A stretch of 61,082 bases of DNA from Mycoplasmopsis alligatoris A21JP2 (GCF_000178375.1 NZ_ADNC01000027.1:256930-318011); one strand, 5' to 3'. Counted from the stretch's first letter, positions 1 through 13,727 are shown. A program made the numbers and translations. Notes: generated by a model not told the origin, from the sequence alone.

Positions 1-866
<866 letters not shown>

Positions 867-1190
867 ACGGAGTACAGTTGTTACAAAAAGTCACAACACA
901 CACATTTATAGACTAATTTATAATAAACAAGGCGTCATGTTCTGATGATATTAGTCCATCAGGTATATCTAGTTTTGAGAGAACTTCTCTCTTTTGTTCT
1001 TTGAAAACTGAATAGTAAAGAATATTGATATGAACAACGACATCAATAAATAAAATTAACAAAGATAATTTGTCAATTTGTTTTGATCATCGAGAAATTT
1101 ATTACATTAGTAATAATTCATTGAAATGTCTTAAAATACATCAACAATAGGAAAATACATAACAATTAAAATTAATATATTTGAAGTTGT
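867..1190 (+). other. 16S-23S internal transcribed spacer
   Basis: AT-rich spacer of about 320 bases without a tRNA gene, as is usual in mycoplasmas. It carries the 5' arms of the pre-23S processing stem (996-1020 and 1113-1135). A boxA-like TTGTTCTTTGAAAACTGAATA motif lies at about 994-1014. Spacer limits are inferred from the estimated rRNA ends. Confidence 0.85.
996..1135 (+). other. 5' arms of pre-23S rRNA processing stem
   Basis: Two blocks upstream of 23S are complementary to two blocks downstream of it. Block 996-1020 matches the reverse complement of 4124-4148 with one mismatch in 25. Block 1113-1135 matches 4094-4116 with only a G-U pair in 23. Together they would form a long helix closing the 23S precursor, the usual RNase III substrate. 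The pairing is seen directly; the RNase III role is inferred from other bacteria. Confidence 0.85.
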
Positions 1191-4085
<2,895 letters not shown>

Positions 4086-4093
4086 AGATGTCA

Positions 4094-4148
4094 TTTAAGA
4101 CATTTTAATGAATTATGATTAATCTTTACTATTCAGTTTTGAAAGAAC
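4094..4148 (+). other. 3' arms of pre-23S rRNA processing stem
   Basis: Positions 4094-4116 and 4124-4148 pair with 1113-1135 and 996-1020 respectively, enclosing the whole 23S rRNA in one double-stranded stem. Confidence 0.85.
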
Positions 4149-4150
4149 AA

Positions 4151-4180
4151 GCCCAATGAGGGCATTTTTTTATTATTTTT
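4151..4180 (+). terminator. rRNA operon terminator
   Basis: A short hairpin GCCC-AATGA-GGGC (4151-4163) is followed by a T-rich run. It lies directly after the 23S processing stem and before the permease gene, consistent with the end of the rrn transcript. Confidence 0.75.
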
Positions 4181-4209
4181 GCATGATACATAAAATATTA
4201 ATATATTTC

Positions 4210-4237
4210 TTGTTATATTCCATTTTTTGAATATAAT
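4210..4237 (+). promoter_or_regulatory. Promoter of the permease gene, predicted leaderless
   Basis: TTGTTA (4210-4215), a 16-base spacer and TATAAT (4232-4237). The ATG of the next gene begins only 7 bases after the -10 box, and no Shine-Dalgarno is present, so transcription should start at or next to the ATG. Confidence 0.65.
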
Positions 4238-4244
4238 AAAAACT

Positions 4245-5684
4245 ATGAATAAATTAAATAATAAACAATTAGTATTTTTCGGATTCAACTTCGTTGTTGG
4301 ATTTGGTTTTATTGCTACAATGTCTGAACTTGTTGTTAACAAAGGTTGAGGTATTTTAATTTTTATTATTTCTTCATTTATTGCATTAACAGTTGCTTTA
4401 TCTTTTTCAAAGTTAGCACATAAATACCCAGATACAGTGGGTGGAACTTATGCTTATTCAAAGCCAGTATTTAATCGGCCATTACAATTTTTTGTTGGAT
4501 GGACACAGTTTATACAAGGGTTGTTGATAAGTTCAACAACCCCTTTATTTTTTGCAACCATAATGAAGGAATTTGATAAAAATCCTGATCATGAGATTTA
4601 TTATACGTTAGTATCGTTAGTGATATTTTCTATAATTATTCTTGTGGCAACATTTGGAATTAAAACAAACAAATATGTAATCTTTATTTCATCAGCACTA
4701 AAGTATTTAGTTATAGCAGGAGCGGTTTTACTTTTACTTGTAAACTTATTTAAGGGACTTTACAATGGACAAGTACAACCTGATTTAGGAGGTAGTGATA
4801 CTATAGCTAAACCATCGCTTTTATTTGCTGGGATAATATCATTTATTATCGCCTTTGGTGGTATAGAAAGTGTTGCTATTATATCTAAAGATACAAACGT
4901 TAAAAACTTTAGAAAAACTTTAATGTTTATCTTTGGTTTAATATTGATATTTTACTTTATAGTTTATATCTTATTTATATTCCAACCTAAAACAGTTGGA
5001 GGACCTACTTTTGCTGGATTATATAATTCATCATTAGGATTAACAGGATTGGTATTGTTTGGGATAGGAATGTTCTTTAATAGACTATCAGCTACTTCAT
5101 CGTTTATCTTTGGATACTCACGTGCTTTAGTAGCGCTAGCATTTGATGGATTTTTACCTCAAGTATTTACAAAGACCAACAAACACGGTGAATACAAAAA
5201 CGCTATACTATTTTTTGGACTATTAAATATAGTTGTAATGTTTTTAATTGGATTATTACCTAAACTAATTTCATCTGATTCACAACTTAGTGAAACGTTT
5301 TCTAAACTTCTAGGAGTTATAGCCATATTCTTTTTAATGCAGTACTTTATAACCATTGTTATTGCTTTAATAATGCACAAAAAACAAATATTAAAAATAG
5401 CTATGTGAGAATACATAATATACGTTGTAGGATCAATAGTAATTATGTTTTGTATATTAAGTTACATGTTCCCTGTTATGTTTAATATTTTCCCATTAGA
5501 AGTTAAAGAAGTATGAGATATAGGTAACACAATTGTTTTAGTTAGTTTAATTGCAACAATAGTTCTAGGTTACTTAATTTCTTATTTATACTGGTATTTA
5601 AAGAAGCGTAAAGAAACAAATCAATTACAAACACAAACAAGCACACAAAATTTAGATTTAAATTCAGACACTAAAAAAAACTAA
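4245..5684 (+). CDS. APC-family amino acid permease
   Basis: 479 aa integral membrane protein read with TGA as Trp. About twelve hydrophobic segments are spread over the whole length. The N-terminal segment has the typical APC start (G-F-N-F-V-V-G-F-G-F), followed by P-D-T-V-G-G-T-Y-A-Y, the conserved Gly-rich region around the end of helix 2. It probably imports an amino acid with protons or in exchange; the substrate cannot be told from sequence. The C-terminal tail is short, polar and Q/T-rich. The gene stands alone between the rrn terminator and its own terminator and appears to be leaderless. A peptide or polyamine permease of the same superfamily is the main alternative. Confidence 0.85.
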
Positions 5685-5696
5685 TTTGCCTTAATC

Positions 5697-5719
5697 AATT
5701 GCCTTTTGGCAATTTTTTA
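5697..5719 (+). terminator. Rho-independent terminator after permease
   Basis: Perfect stem AATTGCC-TTTT-GGCAATT followed by a T run, 13 bases after the permease stop codon. Confidence 0.85.
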
Positions 5720-6053
5720 ATTCACTTTTTTATGCATTTATTTTTACATTTTTTATCAATATTTAGGATTTAAATTATTTTTTAAAAAAAAAACTAATAA
5801 TGACCCGTTTAAAGGAATTGTTACCATACAGTAAATCAAATTATCATTTTCTAAATTTTTAACAAAAAAGTTAAGAAATCGCTCATAAATACCACTAAAA
5901 TGGACTTTTTTAGCTTAAAACTATGCAAAATGAAAATTTTAAAAATTTGAAAAAAACCTATTTAAAAGGTATATTTTCATATTTTTCCACAATTTATATA
6001 TATTAACTTCATTATCTTATAATAAGAATATGCAAACACAACATAGGAGATTT
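5720..6053 (+). promoter_or_regulatory. Intergenic region with promoter of sugar ABC operon
   Basis: About 330 bases of very AT-rich DNA without a plausible gene. The only clear signals are at its right end: TATAAT at 6018-6023 and the ribosome binding site AGGAGA at 6045-6050, three bases before the lipoprotein ATG. I see no convincing -35 box or operator in the rest. Confidence 0.6.
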
Positions 6054-7253
6054 ATGAGAACAAAAAAATTACTAATTACATTAGGAGCACTTAGTGCAAT
6101 TACACTAGCTGGAGCTATTGCAGTTTCTTGTGGAACATCAAGCACAGCAAAATCTGCATCAAATACAACAACCCCAACAACTGCTCAATCACCAAGAGTA
6201 GCTATATCTGATCCAGATAATCCAAGATGATTAAAAGCACAAAAAGAATTATTAGCAGCATTTGATTCACACAAAATTGGAGCCGTTTCTTCAATCGTTA
6301 AAGATCAAACACAGCAAAATAGTTTTATTGACTCAGCAGTAGCTGGAGGAACAAAAGGACTTATTATTGGTGCTGTTGATGGAAACACAGTTTCAGGTTC
6401 AGTTACAGCAGCAGCTGGCAAAGGCGTTAAAGTTGTAGCTTATGACCGTTTAATTTCTGGAACAGATAAATACGACTGATATACAACATTTGATAACAGT
6501 AATGTAGGTGAATTACAAGGTTTATACTTACTATCAGGAATTTACAAAAAAATGGATGCACCATTTAAAACAATGGAAGAAGCAGTTGCTCATGCAACAG
6601 CAAACAAATTAAGTGAAGAATCATTTGTTTATACACTAGGTGGTGGTCCATCAGACAATAACTCAAGTTTATTCTACGGAGGAGCTAAAAAAGTTATAGA
6701 CGCAGTTATGAAAGTAGATTCAAACTTAAAATTTGCAAGAAACAATGAAAGCTTTGAAGTCGCAGCAGTAGATAACTGAGATTATTCTAAAGCACAATCA
6801 GGAACACAAACATTCTTAACATCATTTGCTAAGAAAGATAAAATAGTTGCAGTATTAGCACCTAACGATGGGATGGCTAATGCAGCTATTACAGCTTTAA
6901 AACAATTAAAATTAGACACAAGTAAAATTTCAATTACAGGTCAAGATTTTAACGACGATGCAATTATGCATATTAAAGCTGGTGATCAATTAATGACAAT
7001 TTATAAACCAGATTCAAGTTTAGCAAAAGTAGCTGTAGCAATTCTTAAAGAAATCATGAAAGAGGAAAATGCTTCAAAAACACCTGAGCAAGTATTTGAA
7101 TTAGTTAAAGCATCATTACCTGATGATTTAAAAACAATGGTAACTTTAGATAAAACACAATACAAATCAACAGATACACACAACATTAATACAATTATTC
7201 TTACACCTACAGTGGTTACAAAAACAAATATCTCACAATACGAGGGAAAATAG
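6054..7253 (+). CDS. Sugar-binding lipoprotein, XylF/ribose-binding type
   Basis: 399 aa. The start at 6054 follows AGGAGA; an in-frame ATG at 6030 lacks a ribosome site. The N-terminal signal peptide ends in the lipobox A-I-A-V-S-C, with Cys as the future lipidated residue 1. The mature part is a periplasmic-binding-protein type 1 fold. Key stretches resemble D-xylose-binding XylF: I-S-D-P-D-N-P-R-W near the start, V-V-A-Y-D-R-L-I mid-way, F-D-N-S-N-V-G-E-L-Q-G, and V-L-A-P-N-D-G-M-A. It should be anchored on the outer membrane face and deliver a pentose or hexose to the following ATPase and permease. The exact sugar is not determinable here. Tryptophans are mostly TGA. Confidence 0.85.
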
Positions 7254-7271
7254 TTTAAACCCATATAAAAG

Positions 7272-7295
7272 GGTCTTATTGCTTAAGACCTTTTT
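7272..7295 (+). terminator. Intra-operon terminator or attenuator
   Basis: GGTCTTA-TTGCT-TAAGACC followed by TTTTTA lies between the binding-protein and ATPase genes. It probably makes most transcripts stop after the binding protein, so this component is produced in excess over the membrane parts. Confidence 0.7.
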
Positions 7296-7319
7296 ATTAA
7301 TAACAATAAAAGGAGGGCT

Positions 7320-8852
7320 ATGAATCAAGAATACATTTTAAAACTAAAAAACATTACAAAAATTTACGGCGCAACCAAAGCCTTAAGCGATGTAAGTTTT
7401 GAAGTTAAAAAAGGCCGTATTTTAAGCCTTGTTGGAGAAAATGGGGCTGGTAAAAGTACACTACTTAAAATCTTTTCAGGGGTTATACCTCATGGTAAAT
7501 ACGAAGGTGAATTATTTTATGAAGACAAACTCGCTAATTTTGCTACCATTAACGATTCAGTTTCAAAAGGAATTGCTATTATCCATCAAGAGCTAGCAAT
7601 TTCTCCTTATTTAACTGTTTGTGAAAATATGTACTTGAATAATTACATTAAAAAATTTGGAGTTATTCAGTGAAACAAAATGAATATCGAATGCCAAAAG
7701 TATTTAAAAATGGTTGGTCTTAATATAAGTTCAGATACTGTTGCAGGTACTTTATCGGTTGCTAATCAGCAATTAGTAGAGATAGCAAAAGCACTTTCAA
7801 AAAATGCAAAATTAATATTTTTTGATGAACCTACTTCTTCACTTAATGATTCAGATAGTTTTAAACTACTTGATATTATGAAGGATTTACGTGACAAAAA
7901 AGGTGTTACATCTGTTTTTGTTTCACATAAACTTAATGAGGTTTCTTATGTAGCTGATGATATTGTAGTTATTCGAGACGGAAAATTTATTTCTTCTTAT
8001 GATAAAAATACTAGAGCAATTAACGAACAGGAATTAATTAAAGACATTGTTGGTCGTTCATTAGAAACTAAATTTCCACCAAAAAACCCTGATCGCAAAA
8101 TTGGGCAAACAATATTTGAAGTAAAAAATATTAATATCTTAAACCCTAAAGTTTCAAACCATTACACAGTTCAAAATGCTTCTTTCGATTTAAAACAAGG
8201 TGAAATAGTTGGTATTTCTGGACTTGTAGGTTCTGGAAGAACAGAACTAATGTTATCTATTTTTGGTAAATACTATAATAGAATAGAAAGTGGTGAAGTT
8301 TTACTTAGAGGCAAAAAAGTACATTTTAAAAATCCTAAAGACGCTATACGTAAGGGTATTATGTATGCTAGCGAAGATAGAAAAAACATCGGACTTATTC
8401 AATCTTTTTCAATTAAATACAACATAAATTCTGCGTCCGAACATATTTATGCAAAATTAGGTGTATATAGCTTAAACAAAGAGGAAAAAGGTTCACTTCA
8501 ATATTCAAAACAAATGGGTGTTAAAACAAAAAATATTAATAATGAAGTTGAATCACTTTCTGGTGGTAATCAGCAAAAAGTAGTTGTTGCTAAAGCTTTA
8601 TCGACCGATTTTGATATATTAATAATAGATGAACCAACTAAAGGAATTGATGTTGGTTCTAAATATGAAATTTACGAATTACTCATTGAATTAGCAAATA
8701 AAGGAAAATCAATAATTGTTATTTCTTCTGAAATGGAAGAATTAATAGGTATAACTGATCGAATTTTTGTTATGGCTCAAGGAAAAATTAAGGGTCAAAT
8801 TTTAACCAAAGATGCAACCCAAGAAAAAATAATGCAAATAGGTTTATTATAA
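7320..8852 (+). CDS. Sugar ABC transporter ATPase (double ATP-binding domain)
   Basis: 510 aa, start preceded by AGGAGG (7311-7316). Two ATP-binding domains lie in tandem, as in XylG/RbsA/MglA. The N-terminal half has Walker A G-E-N-G-A-G-K-S-T, an atypical signature L-S-V-A-N-Q-Q and Walker B I-F-F-D-E-P-T. The C-terminal half has a degenerate Walker A (G-L-V-G-S-G-R-T), signature L-S-G-G-N-Q-Q and Walker B L-I-I-D-E-P-T-K-G-I-D-V-G. The asymmetry is normal for this family. It energises import of the sugar captured by the upstream lipoprotein. An in-frame TGA at 7671 is read as Trp. The next gene's ribosome site overlaps this stop codon. Confidence 0.92.
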
Positions 8853-8861
8853 GGAGGAACA

Positions 8862-10160
8862 ATGGAACAAAAAAAGAACTTCATGGATAAATTTCGTGAA
8901 GGTGTTGATGGCGCTGCTAATTCATTTGCTCAAGCAATTAAACCGGCAAGTGATTTAGTAAAAAAAGTATTTGCAATTCCAATGCGTAATAAATATTTTG
9001 CTGCAACAGTAAGACACATTCAGAAATTTTCAATGTATTACATTTTACTTGTAATCATTATGATTTTTACAGGGTTTAGTAATGGAAATTTATTACACCC
9101 GGATCAAATTATTTTGTTAATTCAAAATAACTCATATGTTATTTTATTAGCATTACCAATGACATTGGTCATTATTTCAGGAAACATCGACTTATCAGTC
9201 GGTAACATACTCGGATTTTTAGGATTTGTTTCCGTAATTGTCTATAACACAACGGGAAATAGTATTATTTTAACAATTATTTGTACTGTTTTAGCAGGTC
9301 TATTAATTGGTATGACTCATGGTGTGTTAATAGGATATTTAAAAATTCCAGCATTTATTATTACTTTAGGTTCTATGTTAGCATTTAATGGTGCTAGATT
9401 AGCAATTAATAATGGTGCTGCTTTATTCCCACAAAACGGATTTAATTCAACATTTGTTCAAGGTGTTATTGGAAGCTTCCCTGACATGCAAATTAATGGA
9501 CAGTTTTGAATAGTTGCTTTTTCTATAATAACCTTATTTACAGTGGTTTTAGTTGCTTTAAGAGTTTATTCATATACTAAAAAAGCAAAAGCAAAATTAC
9601 ATGTAGAAAATGCTTTTATCTTTTTAATTAAAACAATTTTATATTCAGTATTTGGTTTAGGATTAGCAACTTATGTAGCCCTAAGCAGAAGTGGATTACA
9701 ATATTTTATTCTTTATGTAATGATTGCAGTTTTATTATTTGTTTTTATAACTAAATTTACAACTTATGGACGTAGTGTGTATGCAATAGGTGGAAACAGA
9801 AAAGCTGCTGAATTATCAGGAATCGATTCAAGAAAAACTAACTTTATTACATTTACAATAATGGGTGGAATGATTGGTTTTGCAAGTGTTGTTTTAACTG
9901 CAATTTTAAATACAGCAAGTGCAACAGCCGGAATTGGTTTTGAATTACTAGCTATTTCATCAGTATTTGTTGGAGGAGCTAGTGTTTGAGGAGGAATTGG
10001 AACTATTACTGGAACAGTTATAGGATCATTTATCTTACAAATTATTAACCAAGGAATGCAAATTAAAGCAGTTCCAATCCAAATTCAAGAAATTGCCAAA
10101 GGTATGATTTTAATTGCTGCTGTTGGATACGATGTCTTTTCACACCGTAAAATAACTTAA
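8862..10160 (+). CDS. Sugar ABC transporter permease, XylH/RbsC type
   Basis: 432 aa, starting 9 bases after the ATPase gene with AAGGAGG overlapping the upstream stop. A cytoplasmic N-terminus of about 60 residues is followed by roughly ten membrane helices. Family hallmarks are present: I-S-G-N-I-D-L-S-V-G-N (BPD_transp_2 motif), I-P-A-F-I-I-T-L-G-S, Y-A-I-G-G-N-R-K-A-A-E-L-S-G-I and G-G-A-S-V-W-G-G-I-G-T. It forms the channel of the importer, probably as a homodimer. A polar loop around residues 230-260 makes it longer than XylH (about 393 aa). Confidence 0.92.
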
Positions 10161-10179
10161 AAATATATAATAGGTTTAT

Positions 10180-11085
10180 ATGATTAATAATAACAAAATA
10201 GCCGCTGTTGATATAGGCGGAACTAATACTCGTTTTGCTCTTTTTGATGAAAAAGGCAAAATTAAACTTAAGAAAAAAACAGCAACAAGTTTTGATAACT
10301 CTGCTCAAACATGTGATTGAATTTTGAACTTAGTTAAAGAACATAAAATTGAATACTTAGCTTTATGTATTCCTGGACCAAGTAATTATGAAACTGGTTT
10401 AATTATAAATCCTCCAAATTTAAGAGGCACATGATTAAACTTTCAAATGAAAGATTATTTAATGTCTAATTCAAATTTAAAATTTATTGCTTTTGAAAAC
10501 GATGCTAATGCTATGGCTCTTTCTAACCATTTTGAATATGGAATGAATAAAAAACAAGTAAGTCAATTTTACACTGTCAGCACTGGCTTTGGTAGTGGAT
10601 TAATAATAAATAATTCAATTTATCATGGAAAAAACTTTTTAGCACAAGAAATTGCTCAAATTCCAGTTAGTCAAAATAATTTTTCTTCAGCCCACCATAT
10701 GAAAAATAATTTTGCTATAGAATTACATTGCTCTGGACGTGGATTGGAAATAAAAGCAAAGGCTTTAAAATTAGCAAATAATGCCCAAGAGGTCTTTGAA
10801 CTAGCCAAAAAAGGAAATAGTATTGCACAAGATTTAGTAAATCAAGCTTCTGATGCTCTTGCAAGAATGTTTGCAATAAATGCTGGAATGTTAGCCCCAC
10901 ATAACTTTTTTATTGGAGGAAGTGTTGGACTAAACAATAAAGAATTTATTCTAGAAGCATTTAATAAAGCTAAAAAAATGTCTGATCCTGTTCATTTTGA
11001 CAATGTCAATTTATATTATGATAAAAATGGTGATGATAGTGCTTTGTATGGATTATATTATTTAATAAAACATTATTTAGGTTAA
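10180..11085 (+). CDS. ROK-family sugar kinase-like protein
   Basis: 301 aa. The N-terminal phosphate-1 motif V-D-I-G-G-T-N-T-R and the catalytic-base segment F-E-N-D-A-N-A are intact, fitting glucokinase or N-acetylmannosamine kinase-type ROK proteins. The zinc-site region is degenerate: the usual G-H before the loop reads A-Q, and the Cys-rich C-x-C-G-x-x-G-C motif is reduced to H-C-S-G-R-G-L-E. It lies 19 bases after the permease gene and probably phosphorylates the sugar imported by this operon. A possible internal -10 TATAAT at 10166-10171 leaves room for separate transcription. The start has only a weak ribosome site. Confidence 0.8.
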
Positions 11086-11110
11086 AAAATAAGTTTCGGC
11101 TTATTTTTTA
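11084..11110 (+). terminator. Terminator after the sugar ABC operon
   Basis: Hairpin AAAATAAG-TTTCGG-CTTATTTT followed by further Ts, overlapping the end of the ROK gene stop. Confidence 0.8.
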
Positions 11111-11185
11111 TTTTGCTTTAAAAATATCTTTTTTATATATAATAAATAGGCTTAAAAATTAGCTTTTAAAAAAAATAAAAAATAT

Positions 11186-11213
11186 TTGTTGATTTGTTTT
11201 TTTGATATATAAT
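11186..11213 (+). promoter_or_regulatory. Promoter of the tRNA cluster
   Basis: TTGTTG (11186-11191), 16-base spacer and TATAAT (11208-11213), 27 bases before the first tRNA. It is the only strong -10 box in the gap and should drive all eight tRNAs. Confidence 0.65.
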
Positions 11214-11239
11214 AGTAAAGCATTAAAGCAACACATTTA

Positions 11240-11316
11240 GGAGAAGTAGCTCAGCTTGGTAGAGCACTTGGTTTGGGACCAAGTGGTCGCAGGTTCGAAT
11301 CCTGTCTTCTTCACCA
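11240..11316 (+). tRNA. tRNA-Pro (anticodon TGG)
   Basis: 77-base cloverleaf with anticodon TGG in loop TTTGGGA, T arm GGTTCGAAT and genome-encoded CCA. The acceptor GGAGAAG pairs with CTTCTTC, allowing one G-U pair. Confidence 0.95.
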
Positions 11317-11319
11317 TGT

Positions 11320-11396
11320 GGGGGGATAGCTCATTTGGCTAGAGCGCCTGCCTTGCACGCAGGAGGCGGTGGGTTCGAATCCCATTCTCTCCACCA
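11320..11396 (+). tRNA. tRNA-Ala (anticodon TGC)
   Basis: 77-base cloverleaf, anticodon TGC in loop CTTGCAC, encoded CCA. The acceptor GGGGGGA pairs with TCTCTCC through several G-U pairs. It includes the G3-U70 pair that identifies tRNA-Ala. Confidence 0.95.
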
Positions 11397-11403
11397 TTAT
11401 TAT

Positions 11404-11480
11404 GGCACTGTAGCTCAGTTGGTTAGAGCATCCGGTTCATACCCGGAAGGTCAAGAGTTCGACTCTCTTCGGTGCTACCA
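11404..11480 (+). tRNA. tRNA-Met, elongator (anticodon CAT)
   Basis: 77 bases, anticodon CAT. The anticodon loop and stem (CCGG-TTCATAC-CCGG) resemble elongator Met rather than initiator or Ile2. The CCA end is encoded. The assignment among the three CAT tRNAs in this cluster is by similarity. Confidence 0.85.
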
Positions 11481-11509
11481 TACGGTATAAAAAACTAACT
11501 GTTTGATTA

Positions 11510-11585
11510 GGACCTATAGCTCAACGGTTAGAGCAACCGGCTCATAACCGGTTGGCTACAGGTTCGAATCCTGTTAGGTCCACCA
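11510..11585 (+). tRNA. tRNA-Ile2 (anticodon CAT, lysidine type)
   Basis: 76 bases with anticodon CAT. The body GGACCTATAGCTCA and the ending TAGGTCCACCA resemble bacterial tRNA-Ile2. In that tRNA, TilS changes C34 to lysidine so that it reads AUA. It is directly abutted by tRNA-Ser with no spacer base. Confidence 0.8.
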
Positions 11586-11678
11586 GGGTGATTACCCAAG
11601 TCTGGCTGAAGGGACTAGTCTTGAAAACTAGCAGGGGATGCAAGTCCCGCGGGGGTTCGAATCCCTCATCACCCGCCA
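11586..11678 (+). tRNA. tRNA-Ser (anticodon TGA)
   Basis: 93-base class II tRNA with a long variable arm, anticodon TGA in loop CTTGAAA, acceptor GGGTGAT pairing with ATCACCC, G discriminator and encoded CCA. It begins immediately after the CCA of the preceding tRNA. Confidence 0.95.
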
Positions 11679-11704
11679 TTCGTCTTTAATGACACCTTTA
11701 ATAT

Positions 11705-11780
<76 letters not shown>

Positions 11781-11783
11781 TAT

Positions 11784-11860
11784 GGTCCAGTGGTAAAGTG
11801 GTTTAATACGCCTCCCTGTCACGGAGGAGAACGCGGGTTCGATCCCCGTCTGGACCGCCA
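11784..11860 (+). tRNA. tRNA-Asp (anticodon GTC)
   Basis: 77 bases, anticodon GTC in loop CTGTCAC, acceptor GGTCCAG pairing with CTGGACC, G discriminator as required for Asp, encoded CCA. Confidence 0.95.
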
Positions 11861-11865
11861 TTTAT

Positions 11866-11941
11866 GGCCCTGTAGCTCAGTTGGTAGAGCAACAGATTGA
11901 AGCTCTGTGTGTCGCTGGTTCGATTCCTGCCGGGGCCACCA
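11866..11941 (+). tRNA. tRNA-Phe (anticodon GAA)
   Basis: 76 bases, anticodon GAA in loop TTGAAGC, acceptor GGCCCTG pairing with CGGGGCC, encoded CCA. It is the last member of the cluster. Confidence 0.95.
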
Positions 11942-11988
11942 AAAACCCTTATCTGTGAGTACTAAGTGCTTAGAGATAAGGGTTTTTT
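11942..11988 (+). terminator. Terminator of the tRNA cluster
   Basis: Perfect 13-pair stem AAAACCCTTATCT / AGATAAGGGTTTT with a 19-base loop, followed by a T run. It begins at the base after the last tRNA. Confidence 0.9.
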
Positions 11989-12135
11989 ATTATTTTTTTA
12001 TTCAATTTTTAAATAAAAAATTTTTAATTTGCCTTGTTTATAGTCAAAAAAAGAAATTTTTTTAAAAGAAATAATCTATTTAGAAAATATTTTTTTTATT
12101 TTTTTTACTACTAAATTCTTAAGATAGTGAGTATA

Positions 12136-12153
12136 TATAATAAAAATAGGAGG
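12136..12153 (+). promoter_or_regulatory. Promoter -10 and ribosome site of S8 protease gene
   Basis: TATAAT at 12136-12141 and the strong ribosome site AGGAGG at 12148-12153, five bases before the ATG. The 5' leader would be very short. Confidence 0.65.
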
Positions 12154-12157
12154 CTAA

Positions 12158-13588
12158 ATGAAAAAAAGCAAACTATGATTTTTATCATTAATACCATTAA
12201 GTAGTTTTGTAGCAATAAGCAGTATACAAGTTGGTGTTGATAATAAAGCAGAATGAAAACAATTTGACAAAGACGGAAACTTGTTTTTATGAACTGGAAA
12301 AGAAAAACCTAAGGACAAAAACGGAACGGAAATTACAGGTTTTAGTTTAGTAGATATAAGTAAATTAAATAAAGAATTTTTAGAAAAATTTAACTTATAT
12401 GACTCGCTCAAAGATAATTTGGGAAAATTGTATATTAAAGATTCATCCTTAATTAAGGTAGGATTTATTGAATACAAAGCTGATCTTAAAAAAATAGAAG
12501 AAACTCAAAGCAACTTTTTATATAAAATAACAACTAAACATTTTAGTCCAAAAAACGATGGTACAAGTACTCATGGACAATTAATGAGCACCGTTTTTTC
12601 AAATACTAATCAAGGAATTTATCCTTATGCTCAAGTTTATGTTGTATCAATTAGTGATTATGATAACCAATTTGCTGCTATGGAATATCTAAAAAATGAA
12701 GGTATTAAAATTATAAATATGAGCTATGGAGTAAAAAATCAAAAAAATTCTGATGCATACGATTACTCTATTTCTCAATATATAGATAAGTTAGCTTACG
12801 AAAATGACATTTTATTTGTTTCATCTGCAGGTAATGATAATCATTTAGGAGCATATTTATCAGATAAAGATGGAGCGGTTAATTCACTTGTTGTAGGATC
12901 AGTAAATAAACATGATGATTTAGAATACTTTTCTGATAGAAAATGAGATGAAAAGAAATTAAAATATTTACCATTAAAACCAAATATAGCAACTTATTAT
13001 TTAGATCATATAATGGGAACTAGTGGCTCTAGTGCTGTAACTAGTGCTTTAGTTGCTTATTTAATGAATTTTTATAATGTAAAAAATCCTAGTGATATTG
13101 TTGCACTTTTATCTGCTCTTTCAAAATCAAAAGATAATCAAAGTAATCAATTGATTTACGGAATAGGAGCGGGAATAAGTAATTTAAAGGATTTATCTCA
13201 ATATACAAATACCATAAATATAGCACACAAATCAAAACCTGAGTTAATAGGAGATTACTTAAAATTAAAAGATAAAGAATTTATTGAATTGACTGTGCCA
13301 AAGGAAAAAAAGGAAATTTCTATAGGATTATATTGGACCTCAGATGGAGAATATAAATTAAGTAATAATCAAAAATTTTCTCGTTATGATGACTACAATA
13401 TCGAATTGTATAAACAAGAAAATAATGAATGAAAAGAAGTAATTAAGTCTACAGAAAACATTAACAACCAAGAAATTATTCGTTTTAAAAATGAATCAAA
13501 CAAGGAAGAAAAATATAGAATTAAAATAAAATCTGCTACAAAAACACCACGTAATACATACATTTCTCTAAGTTATATTCTTAGATAA
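12158..13588 (+). CDS. Subtilisin-like (S8) serine protease, secreted or membrane-anchored
   Basis: 476 aa. The N-terminus (K-K-S-K-L-W-F-L-S-L-I-P-L) is a signal or anchor segment without a lipobox Cys. S8 landmarks occur in order: residues 101-106 V-G-F-I-E-Y (usual place of the catalytic Asp, here Glu105), T-H-G-Q-L-M-S-T-V with His139, S-S-A-G-N-D-N with oxyanion Asn226, and M-G-T-S-G-S-S-A-V with Ser289. The proline normally following the Ser motif is absent. The C-terminal 170 residues look like a beta-rich accessory domain. Such surface proteases may cut host proteins or trim mycoplasma surface proteins, but the target is unknown. It has its own promoter and terminator. Glu in place of Asp leaves activity open. 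Confidence 0.8.
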
Positions 13589-13604
13589 AAAATAATAATA
13601 AAAG

Positions 13605-13636
13605 ATTAATCGAATAAAAGCGATTAATTTTTTTAG
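13605..13636 (+). terminator. Terminator after S8 protease
   Basis: ATTAATCG (13605-13612) pairs with CGATTAAT (13621-13628) and is followed by a T-rich tract. Confidence 0.85.
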
Positions 13637-13698
13637 TTTTTTCTCCATAAATACCTAATTTGTAGCGGTTTTTTAATTATTGTATTTTTAAAATGTAA

Positions 13699-13704
13699 TA
13701 TAAT
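13699..13704 (+). promoter_or_regulatory. Promoter -10 of lipoprotein-ileS-lspA transcript
   Basis: TATAAT 23 bases before the lipoprotein ATG, with GGAGG at 13719-13723. No terminator separates the lipoprotein from ileS and lspA, so this promoter may serve all three. Confidence 0.55.
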
Positions 13705-13727
13705 TTAAAAATAATTATGGAGGTAAC

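Noticed and set aside
4437-5408. Treating the permease and many other genes as broken by internal TGA stops
   Set aside because: The TGA codons fall at conserved Trp positions and the frames continue with family motifs, so TGA is Trp (code 4); only three genes have true frameshifts.
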